A stretch of DNA of 64,000 bases from the NCBI GenBank assembly GCA_027563935.2, contig CM050446.2, forward strand, positions 25,919,501 through 25,983,500, read 5' to 3'. The stretch comes from Costus lasius. Its lineage: Eukaryota > Streptophyta > Magnoliopsida > Zingiberales > Costaceae. Of this stretch, positions 12,041 through 22,393 are shown piece by piece. Made by a program: the position numbers and the translations under genes. The notes under the pieces are model-generated. The model searched no databases, had not been told where the DNA came from, and saw only the letters and a list, made by a program, of their open reading frames with translations. How positions within the stretch are numbered: the first letter of the stretch is position 1; each line of letters begins with the position of its first letter.

Positions 12041-12907
12041 ATGAAACAAAGTGAGGAGGCACATGAGACCCATAAACATAGAATGGATCATATGCATGCT
12101 CATTCTGAAATTCTAGAAACCCAGTTAGCACATCATGCTTGTTTATTTGAGTTTGAAACTGAAGAACTTGATTTGAAAAAATCTCCCTCTGATTATGACT
12201 GTTTTGAGATTGAGCCTTATGTGAATATTAATGAATCTCACTATGATTTTGATGATTATAAAATTGATTCTTATGATAATTTGTTTGTAGAAAAGTTTGA
12301 GAAAATTGATTTTGAAAAACCCTCTTTTGATGAAATTGATTCTTTTAATGTTGTATCATTTATGGTTAAATCTGATTCTTGTAATTCTGAGATAGATTCT
12401 TTTGATTTTGATGATGAATTATCTTTGGAAAAACATGAGGAAATTGATTTTGATGATAACTTTGAAATTGATAGATTATTTGATGTTAGACCTGAGGATC
12501 TTGATAAGGATTTGAATGAACCTCACTCTGATGTTTTGCCCATGTCTTCTTATGTATTTGAAAAATTGTGCTTTGTTGAAGAATCTAATTTGAAATAGAA
12601 AGAATATTTTGAATATCCAATGCTTGAATCTTTTGATCAAAGTCCTATTCCTATTGCAATTGAAGATGAAAATTTGAAAAAAGGACTTATGATTTTGCTT
12701 TCTAATAAATATAGAAAGATCATTGAATATCCTTTGATTGGAGTTGAAAATTTTGATTTTGATTCCCGCATATTTGAGAAAGCCATGTCGATCTTGATTT
12801 ACATGAAATTTTGGATTTTTGGATTAGTGGCTAAAAGTTTTGGACAGCGGAAAAGGAAAAAATTGTTTGCTATATACTTTGGTACTGATTCACCTGCTCC
12901 ACCATGA
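12041..12907 (+). pseudogene. Acidic Asp/Phe-repeat ORF of Athila-like element C
   Basis: One frame from ATG 12041 (MKQSEEAHETHKHRMDHM) runs to the stop at 12905-12907 and is broken once, by TAG at 12596-12598. After a short His/Glu-rich helix-like start, the body is strongly acidic with recurring units such as DSYDNLF, EKIDFEK, DEIDSF, SEIDSFDFDDE and EEIDFDDNFEID. The C-terminus turns basic (KSFGQRKRKK). It ends 44 nt before the TGGGAGGCAACCCA block, the position where pol normally ends in Athila-type elements, yet no protease, RT or integrase motif is present. I do not recognise the family. The likely interpretation is a protein of a non-autonomous derivative. The open frame can be followed upstream to about 11990, where it runs into antisense of the B ORF. 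Confidence 0.5.
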
Positions 12908-14832
12908 GATTTGATTTTTGGTCAAGCTAATGACCTAAAAATTAGCACTTCTTGGGAGGCAACCCAAGAACTTTTGCTTAGCTTAGTTTCTTTTATTTTG
13001 GTTTATTTTTAGAATTACTTTTTCTATTTTTTTTGAAAAAAAAAATTATGCAAAATACGACACTGCCGTAATCATCTTCACGGTACCGTATTTCTACCGA
13101 TTTCTGACCCGAGAATTTTATGCAAAATACGGCACTGCCATAAGGAATTCCACGGTACCGTATTTGAAATCTGCATTCTGCTTATTTGAGTAGGCATTTT
13201 CTAGCATTAATTTTAAGAAACTGGGTTGGGAAAATTTTTTATCTTTGGCTCAACATTGAAGTACTCATTTTTGTCTATCATCTGGATATTTTTGCAGAAT
13301 TTTAAAGTCCATGAATCATTCTAAAACACCTAGCAACTTTTTGATTCTGATTAATTTCTGTAGCAGTTTTCTTCTGACTAATCTGATTAGCACTTTTGCT
13401 GCAAGTTTTTAAGATTCTTAAATAACTTGAAACCCAGATTTTTCGCATGGAATATGAAGAACATGTGTCATTCTATCTTATGGATTAATTGTTTTCATGA
13501 TTTTATTTTCTGATTATTTTAGGACACATGACAACTTTTTGAATCTGATTAACTTTTGTGCAGTTTTGTAATCTAAGTAGCCTTCTTTCTGTTGATACCC
13601 TAAATTCCTGACAAATTTTGATCCTTTAATTTTCATACGTCTGAAAAGAACATATCTTATTCTACAACTTGGTTCTGTCCATTTTCTATTTGGATCATTA
13701 AATTTTATTCTAGGGTATGACTACTTTTCATAAAAAATTTAAAAACTGCTTGGTTTGTTTTCTACTTGTTATTGCTTCTTTTGACTCCAAATTCAGAAAT
13801 CTTCAAGAGCTTGCGGAGCATCACCAGCGGCTTCTTGTTTCTTTTGCTACCTCTTATTATATTGATTTTATTTATTTTTGCAACAGAATCTTCATTAGTG
13901 ACTGATTTTCTATGCAGCATTATCTTGCGCCCACCAGCCGACGATCTCACCTCCAGGATTGTAGTCTCTAGCAGGCCACTAGAGATTACTCACTCTACTG
14001 TCGGCATCACCATCATTGCTAGGAGCTCTTCAGCTAGCCTCTGTTCACCCTCTGCTTCTCAGCTGCATTAGCTCTTTTCACCAGCACTCTTCTGGACCAT
14101 CGATGATATCTCTGATTATTCTTTGAGAAAATCATTTCTATCATTATTATTTTATAGACTATTTTTAAAACTAAGCCATATGTATCTTAAATTGTGCAGG
14201 TAAAATATTCAAAAGGCACACCTTTGAACCTTGCAGCATTTGCCCCGACACTATTTTTGGTTTGAGCCTTATGTGTTTTTGGTCAGAGCTTGCTATGTAG
14301 TTTTGTGAGTATCGTTTGCACTCTCTAGATTATTTCATATGGTTGCATCTTTGATTTGCTTTAGATGTATCATTCACTGAGATTTCTATTCTATGAAGTT
14401 GCTTGAGTCTATCATGTCACACTTTTGACTATGATTGTTTGAGTTTCATGCTTCATACCTTTTGCATTGATGATGATATTTTTGAGGTTTAAAAATTTTA
14501 TGACTTGAATCCATGTGATGAGAGATGAGTAGATTTTTCTATGATGATGAATATTCATGCATACATGCCTATGAATGGAGATATACCTATTATGTTGAAT
14601 TTATTTCTTCAATATATATCTACTTGTTGAAATTATTCATTGATTGATGCTTAAGGTTTTGGGTAGGTATGTTGTTTGATGGATGCAATCTAAGAGTGAA
14701 GTATCTTTCTTGAATAAAATGAGCATATGAGTGTAATTTTTGAATTAATGTTAATTGATTAACCTGGTTGATGTTTAGTCTATTTTACTATTTGTTAGGA
14801 AGAAAGAATCCAAGATCCACAAATAAAGAGAG
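12908..14832 (+). other. 3' internal region of element C
   Basis: Noncoding, T-rich. It carries TTGGGAGGCAACCCAA (12952-12967) 44 nt after the ORF, the ACGGYACCGT palindromes at 13063-13165, and several repeated phrases such as GACAACTTTTTGAATCTGATTAA-type lines at about 13330, 13400 and 13525. Short open frames here (for example 13717-13905) look fortuitous. Confidence 0.45.
13063..13165 (+). repeat. ACGGTACCGT palindromes, internal copy in element C
   Basis: Two repeats of the pattern 'AAAATACG(G/A)CACTGCC..TAA...CACGGTACCGTATTT' occur about 66 bp apart. The same words form the palindrome cluster inside LTR C (15655-15806). They start about 100 nt after the GGGAGGCAACCC block. Confidence 0.8.
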
Positions 14833-14987
14833 AGACTTCTCTACTTGACACTGTGTAAAATTGACAGTGGTACCTAAGAGATGGGTTGAAGTCTGTAAAA
14901 AAAAAAGAGTGAGAGAAAAAGAAAATGACTCCTCTACTTGCCACTGTGTAAAATTGACAGTGGTACCGAAGACAAGAGTTGAAGTCT
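14833..14987 (+). other. Conserved hairpin, two tandem copies in element C
   Basis: Copies lie at 14833-14894 and 14926-14987. Each runs from GACTTC/GACTCC to GTTGAAGTC, so the ends can also pair. Inner stems are CACTGT/ACAGTG in both (extended by a C-G pair in the second), around a GTAAAATTG loop. This replaces the C-G or U-G sixth pair of elements A and B by U-A. Confidence 0.8.
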
Positions 14988-15401
14988 AAAATAAAAAGTA
15001 TATATCTATGTGGGTATATGCTATCTATGCAAAAATTAAAAAAATAAAAAAAAAAGAGAAGGGGAAGAAAATAAAGATTCTGTGTGGAAAAAGATATAGG
15101 AGACTTTATTCCTGTAAACAAAGGTTTGATAGATTTAAACTGAAACTTGGGTAAATTCATGAGACTAAAATTCTTTTCATTATGCGAGTTGCGAAGTTTT
15201 ATTTGATCAAAGTTGTAGATCTTAAAGATTAATTTCAGAAGACGATGTATTTATCTGAAATTTTGTGCAAAAAGTTGGTGGAATATTTCATGAGTGATTA
15301 TATTTTAGAAATTTATTTTTCATAAAAGAGCATATTTTTCACACTTAGCATTGTTCTTATTTATTTGCTTGAGGACAAGCAAAGTTTTAGCCTTATGTGT
15401 T
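14988..15401 (+). other. Region between hairpins and LTR C
   Basis: A-rich noncoding DNA ending in TTGCTTGAGGACAAGCAAAG (15365-15384), in which GCTTG/CAAGC can pair. This block is shared with A and B. The purine tract expected just before the LTR is degenerate (CCTTATGTGTT). Confidence 0.55.
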
Positions 15402-17074
15402 TGATGACACCAAAATTCATAGTATATTTTGTGTCATTTCATGTGTCTTGTTGTGTTATAATTATGCTCTTTTGCTTGTTTTTAAGCCTTAATTTTCAAA
15501 TATTGCAGAATGTACACCATTTCTTATTTTTGATCATTTTCAAATTAAAAGTGCCATATTTTGATGGATTTTGGAAGATTTGAGTACACCAATGGATTCC
15601 AGACGTCGAAACGAAGCTACCCATCAATTTTCATGAAATTCGGAGCCAATTTGCAAAAATACGGCACTACCGTATTTTTGGGAACAACTGTCACGGTACC
15701 GTATTTTTGGAGGATTTTAAACAGCAAATTTCTGAATTTTTGGGCAAAATACGGCACTGTCGTATTTAAAATGCGATGCCGTATTTAAAATATGGTACCA
15801 TATTTTAGACCTAGTTTTTTGATTTTTTCGCCCGAATCTTGCGTGGACCATATCTTTTGATCCAGAAGTCGAAATTGAGATCTGAAAGTTGCTGCTCACT
15901 CATCGTTAAGAGGAAAAGACACACGAAGTGAAAGCCCTAATTTTTATCCAGTATTGAGAGAGCAATCGACAGAGAGGCGCTTAGGATTTGGCCTCACGCC
16001 GAGAGGCGTAGAGACCACCTCAGGTTGTGAAATTTACACTGAAGCTTCACCTGGTGAAGGAGAAGATACTCTAGAAGTTTCAGATCGAAAGGAGTCTGAT
16101 CAGGGGAGAAATCAACAAAACAGTGGGTGACGCCACTGTTCATCGCCTTTCCAGCCTATTACGGTGTTGTAATTTCGATTACATCATTGTGCTTTGTAAA
16201 TTTTCTTCTTCCCTTTCATATTCTGATCATCTGTAATTATGGTATATTGTAATCTTTTCACTATGCAAGCTTAAACTTTCTTTTGGGACAAAGGGAGTAA
16301 TCCCCTTGATATTTCAATGACTAAATAATCTTTATTCCATTATGATATTTTTGGTATGGTAATTTTACTTAAGAGATTATTGTCTTTAATCATTTATAGT
16401 GTCATGCATTAACATGTTTTAGAGTTTTTGTGTATGGACTGAGAAGATGATACGCATAAACTTGGAATCCTAGAATTTATGGTAGGAGTTCATGGCAAGA
16501 GATTGGTTGTGTTCTTATTTTTAGATTTTAGATGCTTATTTCTATTGATGTTTTGACCTAGAAATTATTACTGTTTTAGACATGAAAATATGCTAGAGAT
16601 AGATATTAAATTGTTCAAAAACCTTAAGTAAAACCTGTGAAACTAAAGTGCGAGAGTGCTTAGTTTTGCTTGAGATCTTGATACTGAGATGGAATGCACG
16701 AGAGTAATTCTTAATCTCTTTGATCAAAGTTTACTTATATTTAACATTGAATAGATCTTCCACGAGAGTGAAGATCATTCTTTGTAAATTGACTGCGCGA
16801 GAGCGAGTTAATTTCTTTATTAAGCTATATCTTTACTATAACGAAAATAGATTGATGAACCTTTAATTATATCTAGTCATAAATATTAAGGTGGATAAAA
16901 CCCTAGTCCCAATGCTTCCTCTCTGATATTTCATACAATCTTCATATTGCTTACTTTCATCATTCGATCGCTTAGCTAGTGAGAATACAACTATTTGGTA
17001 CTTAACACGTAAGTCTTTGTGGTTCAATATCTTAAATATTACTTCGAGTATCCGTGCACTTACGGAGTACAACA
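15402..17074 (+). repeat. LTR of Athila-like element C
   Basis: It starts TGATGACACC (15402) and ends with GTGCACTTACGGAGTACAACA (17074), 1673 bp. The last ~1.06 kb aligns with LTR L. It ends inside or against the dead - strand gypsy integrase of element D, which suggests C landed in D or was joined to it. No matching 5' LTR or target duplication was found. Confidence 0.7.
15655..15806 (+). repeat. Palindrome cluster in LTR C
   Basis: Four inverted repeats: AAAAATACGG/CCGTATTTTT with a 5-nt loop (15655-15679), ACGGTACCGT (15693-15702), AAATACGGCACTGTCGTATTT with one mismatch (15747-15767), and a perfect 20-bp palindrome centred on GGTACC (15787-15806). The cluster starts 253 nt from the LTR start. 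Confidence 0.85.
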
Positions 17075-17089
17075 AAGTTTAACTCGGAC

Positions 17090-19800
17090 CAATGCTTATT
17101 GAACAACATGGTTCAAAAGCATCCAGAAAACCATGCATCCCTATCGCTCACGATATCGACTGGGATCACCGCATTTTGGAAGAATAGGTCTATAACAACC
17201 CTTGCTATACACTGCTCAAGTGCTGGGATAAAGACTCTATCCATAGAGAATCTATCCACAACTACCAACACTGAGCTTTTCCCATCAACTGTAAGAACCC
17301 ACCAATAAAGTCCTTCGACACCCTTGTCCAGGACGTCTCGGGAATAGGCAGTGGTTGTAACAACCTTACCTCTAGTATTCGATCGATCTTACCTTACTGG
17401 CAAATCAGGCAAGTGCGGACATACATCCCAATGTTTGCGCACGTATCGGACCAATAACATGATCATGCTAACATGGCAAATATCCCCTTTTGCCCTGGAT
17501 GCCTCGCCTAAGGTCGATTATGGATCTCCCTCAGCAGCTCCCGGCATAGTCCGCCCGTCAATGGGACTAGTGGCCTATCGCCTCTGGCCATAATAAATCA
17601 TCTGGACCCAGCTAGAAATGTCAGATTATGTCTGACCTATTCTGCTAAACTTAGCTTTTGATACTCCCTATCAAAAGCTGAGGCTATCTTTATTCTGCCT
17701 AGCAGATCCCCTTTCACTCTGGACATGGTACAACATATAAGGGCATAAGACTACTGAGCACATTAGGTATCACGTCGGCTTCACCTGATTTATGTTCCCC
17801 ATGGAACTAGAATTCACCCAAGAATTCCGGCCAACGTGCCTATTTTGCCGACAACTTCTTTTATGTGGTGTAACATTGTCGGTCTTTAGTGTCTCGACAA
17901 GGTACTCCGCGTCCAGAGATAGTGGACTCCTACCACCTTTTCCTTCTCGTGGCCAAATATCGTCGCTCAGTCCAATTAGCTTTCAACTCTCAAAAGCTAA
18001 AGGATGCCCATCCTATAAAAGTGTACCACTGATAGCTTGGTCTAAATCATCGGTGTGAAACTCGAAAGATATACTGAAGTCAGGTAATTTCAAGATCGGT
18101 TCGGAGGCGATACGGACCTTCAACTCCTGGAAGGCCAACTAACACTGATCACGCTACTCCCATTTCGAGTTCCCTTTCAGCAGATTATTAAGGGTAAGGC
18201 TTTCCTTGAACAGCCTTTAGTGAACTTTCGATAGAAGTTTACCACACCGAGAATACTCTATACTCGGTTTGACTTGAAGGGGTGCGCCATTCCACAATAG
18301 CTTGGACCTTTATCTTGTCCATGCGCACTTGTCCATAGTCCACCGGATGACCAAGGAAAGAAACCTCATCCACCACAAATGAGCATTTCTCCAACTTCAA
18401 ATAGAGTTGGTTTTTCCCTCAACACTAGCCTTATGTGGCCGAGGTGTTCCTCAACGCTTGAGGAGAATACCTCGATATCGTCCAAATATACAACTATGTA
18501 GTCATCTATGAAAAGGGGCCAACACTTGTTCATTAGATGACAAAACGTGGAAGGGGCTTTAGTAGTTCAAAGGGCATTACCTTGTACTCAAGGACTCATA
18601 TCAGGTTACCTATATGGTTTTCCTATTTGTTGCTCTCAGTAAAATGAATTTGTCAATGAACCTACTCTCTGATCTAGCCTCAAGAAAATCTATGCTTCCC
18701 TAGTCAATCTCTCAGATCAGGGATAAGCAGTATAAGATAACAATCCCTCATCGTTCTCTTATTCAAGGTGTTATAGTCTACCCAGAACCTTAACGACCCG
18801 TCCTTCTTCTTTTAGAAAAGAACTGGGCTCTATAAGGCGATACCGTAGGCCAAATATAGTCTACCCAGAACCTTAACGACCTGTCCTTCTTCTTTTAGAA
18901 AAGAACTGGGCTCTATAAGGCGATACCGTAGGCCAAATGAACCAGCCTTGTAGCAATCCACTCAATTACTAATGAAGCTCGGCCAACTCCATTGGAGAAA
19001 TACGGTATAGAACCTTAGACGGAGAAGTAGATCCCGTCACAAGCTTAATCTTGTGATGATCACTCTCCTTTGGGGAAGGTGTTTAGGAAGCTCCGATGAC
19101 ATCTCATCGGAGAACTTTTCTAACAAATCCTTCACCATCGAGGGGACCTCTCCTTCGCAAGGAGAGTCGTTAGCCCATGTCTCTCTATGACACAACCCTA
19201 CCTATAGGGCTTTGTTGACAATAGAACCCCTCGTCTCCAGCATCACCTGGGCATACCACCGGACGTAGTCCCGTATGGCTTAATATGCTTTAGTCATTTT
19301 AGGGTGCCTCACGCAGCCCACGACAAGTTACCTGAGTAGCTTAAGGGTCGGATTAAACCCCAAAAGGTAACGTGTGACCTGAGTCCGCCACCACAGCTCC
19401 ACATCTTCGAAGAGATATGTGATACAGGTATGTACCTACTCCTCAGCAGGAACCTGAGTATTTTGGAAATACAATTCCAATACCCTTATAGGAAGTTCTC
19501 AACCTCCTCAGCACAGCAAACTCCCAAAAAGTGTGATGGCTTGTGAGTGCACTGTCGCACAGTGGCCACATGGCCACCCTTGGTCTAAACTTGCGGCATA
19601 GCCGCGACACACATAAGGAGTAGCACCTCCATTGTGCAATGTCGCAGTCCTACTGCCTGGCGCTCCATCAGAATCTCCAACTATGTCCTCCAAGGTAGTG
19701 CATGCTGCTAGTGTGCCCCCATGTTTGCTGAATGGTCCACTTGACTTGTAGAGTACCGCTATAACTACAAGTACAACTCGGAACGTACAAAGCCTGGGTT
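17090..19800 (-). pseudogene. Degraded Ty3/gypsy gag-pol (element D)
   Basis: Read on the minus strand, pieces appear in the order gag, RT, integrase. Gag: near 19530-19360, with YFQNTQVP and ELWWRTQV. RT: near 18850 (VLF.KKKDGSL), with the catalytic region near 18500 (IVVYLDDIE). Integrase: zinc-finger and core pieces near 17400-17210 (KSSVLVVVDRFS). The protease and the CCHC knuckle are not found between gag and RT, which lie too close together, so a deletion is likely. Stops and frameshifts are too many to list. The left end is cut at LTR C. Confidence 0.75.
18772..18937 (-). repeat. 83-bp tandem duplication inside the dead RT of element D
   Basis: 18772-18854 is repeated at 18855-18937 with about one difference (CCCGTCC versus CCTGTCC). 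The unit spans the RT motif with KKKDGSL. 83 is not a multiple of three, so it adds a frameshift to an already dead gene. Confidence 0.9.
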
Positions 19801-19801
19801 C

Positions 19802-21356
19802 TGATACCAGTTTGTCACGCCCAGAATTAGTGCTAAATTTTTTTTTCTAATATAAGCAGAGCTACGCAGGACTTCGAGAGAAAAATTATCCCACACAGAG
19901 GACAAAATAACACAGGGCGCGAACGGCAGACATGACCCCTCACGTCTCAGCATAACCCAACAAACAGCCAACACCGTACGCAAACGGTGGCGCACATGCA
20001 CAAACAGCGAACACCACATAGGGTGTCGAAAAGGGGCTAGTCGTACGCAGGCGACGGAACACAAAGTCAACATAGCAAATACAAACATAGTTGACAGGGT
20101 CGCATGCCGATAAGAGGGGAGAAGTCGCCTCGCTCGGACAAGCAAGGGAGAATGACGAAGAAGCGAGGGACCGCATGCGCCTAAATGCGGGTCGAACACA
20201 AAACGCACACAAACCAAAGTAGCAGAACAAGACGTTGCCGAAAAGCAGGGCGATGCCAGAAAATAGGATAAATAGCGAAAAACTAAATGACTGAAAGAAA
20301 AGAGCCGGTGGGAGAAGAATCCCTCATGGCAAGACTCGAACCCACCAGCTCCACCACTGCACAACGGACCTCTAGCAAACTGATTTGAACTCCTTGATGC
20401 CGAACCGCCCGCCACACACCACCAGTCATCGAACGAAGTTCGCCGAGAACCGCCACCGATCACCAGAGTCCATCCGAACAGTAGATATGGCTATGCCAAG
20501 TCGTAGAGGAAAACGAGGTGGACTCATCGATGCTGAACCACCCACACCACACTACCGATTGTCGGAGTCCACCGGCGATCACGTCGATTGCCGGAGCAGA
20601 GGGGGAGACCTCCCTATGCTCTGAACCCCAGAGCTTATCTGGCTTCGTCGCATGAAGTCCGCCAGATGATCGCCGCCGATTGTCGAAACCCAAATGGAGG
20701 GGAAGGTTATCGGACGATCACCACGGATCGCTAGAACCAAGGGAAAGGGAGGTCGCCGGACCTCGCCGGAGATGAGAGAGAAAGGACGTTTGGTGCAAGG
20801 AAGGTGGGCATCCATGCGTTCGCCTCGCTCACTCGGAGCCAGGCTTGTCCGCCTCTTCCATCTGAATCGCCTGGGGAGCCTGGCCGCCGGTGTCCCACGT
20901 TGGGAACCCACCGGATTACCCCTGTCATCGTCGCTGATGGTTCACAACCGAGCAGGCGTCTCTCGAAGCTGAGAAGACGTTGTCAGCTCTTCTCTCATGC
21001 CTACATCAACTACATCGATAGCTTGACGTCGTGAGACTCGCCGATGTCCTCACTCGCTGCCCCCGGTCTACTTCCCCAGGTGGAGCCGCGTCCGTCTCCA
21101 AAGCTCGTCCCCTTCGTTCCCAAAATCCCTCTCTCCGCGCTCCGCTGTTCCGCCCTCCAGCCTCTCTGCACACCCTCGCGCGCTTTCGGAAGATGAGGCT
21201 CCACCGCCCATCGCCGCCAACTAGCGCCAACCACGCGGCGAGGCGCGGCCGTCGCCTCACCGGCCGACGTCGCCACCCGTTGAGTCCCGCCACGTGGAAG
21301 AAGACTTCTGTAGGCGCCGACGTCACCGCATCGACGAGGCGTGAGCCCTAGCTTGG
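19802..21356 (-). repeat. LTR and primer-binding site of element D
   Basis: On the minus strand the LTR ends GGGCGTGACA at 19813, and AA then TGGTATCAG follows (19802-19810). That matches the 3' end of initiator tRNA-Met. A GC-rich body with many CCGGCGATC/CGCCGGA words runs to about 21356. The outer (5') LTR boundary could not be fixed. The AT-rich DNA that follows may or may not belong to it. Confidence 0.55.
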
Positions 21357-22388
21357 ATTTGGGGTAAGTTTGACTTGGTCAACACCCTAGTTGACCGGTC
21401 AAAATTGAACCCAAATCTTGGGCTTAACAGTAGGATTAATAGTTTAGATAGTAATTAATCTACCAATTTATGATATGCTAGCATTTGGGTCATGTTAGGT
21501 GATGACCTAGTTAACCCACTTAACATTATTATAAATATCATATTCTTTATTTATACATTATATAAAATATATTGTAATTATAAGCCATAGATTATTTTTG
21601 TTTAAAATTGATTTCAAATTTGAGCGAGGAATAAAGAAAATAAATTAAACTTTTGTAAGTAGTTACCCGTGGCAACTATTTGACCGTGGGATGTATTCAT
21701 ATCTTGGAGGCTACCTTAACCAATGAAACATGAGTCGTATCATGTTCATGTACTTTTTGGAAGTTACGTAATCAACATGTGGATATGGCCCTCCAAAATT
21801 CGATTACGAATTATCTATAAATACAAGCTGTATCATGATGTTCTTTGATTAAAAAAAATTATATAATGGATATGAGAGAGATCATGTACTTAGCAAATAT
21901 CAAGGCCACACTATCTAAGCAATTTGCTAAAGCTCACCATTTCTTGCACGTGTAAAGAAGAAGCATGTTTTGCACAATAAATTGGTAACAACAATGGTTA
22001 GAGGTATTTTGATTAAATATTGCGCTTTTGTATATTTTATTTATTAGATATGTATTAGTAATTTTACAAATCTTATAATTTGCATTAGAGCGACTTTTGC
22101 CTCTTATTATTAATAGTGTAATGATTTTGAATTGCCTTAATTAGACTTAGTCTAGGCAATATACTATTTGAAATTTGAATTTGATTTTTAAATCAAATAA
22201 AATGTAGTGATTTTAGATCACCTTAGTTTATCTACGATGATACATGGAGTGAAGTTAAAATTTTATTTTGAATTATTTATAAGATTATAGTTGTTATTAT
22301 CTGAATTGGTCTTTGACACTATAATTTAATTTTATTTCTAAATTTTATAATATAATAATTTTCTTTTACCGTCCACAACACTATATTA
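21357..22388. other. AT-rich intergenic DNA left of element E
   Basis: No gene or recognisable domain. It contains short inverted repeats (TTGACTTGGTCAA and GTTGACCGGTCAA, 21367-21402). Before insertion of element E it was continuous with 30700 onwards. Confidence 0.5.
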
Positions 22389-22393
22389 CTTAA

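Noticed and set aside
1..17074. L and C as the two LTRs of one intact element
   Set aside because: They are only about two thirds identical by eye. LTRs of one insertion start identical, and the surrounding pieces are not that old.
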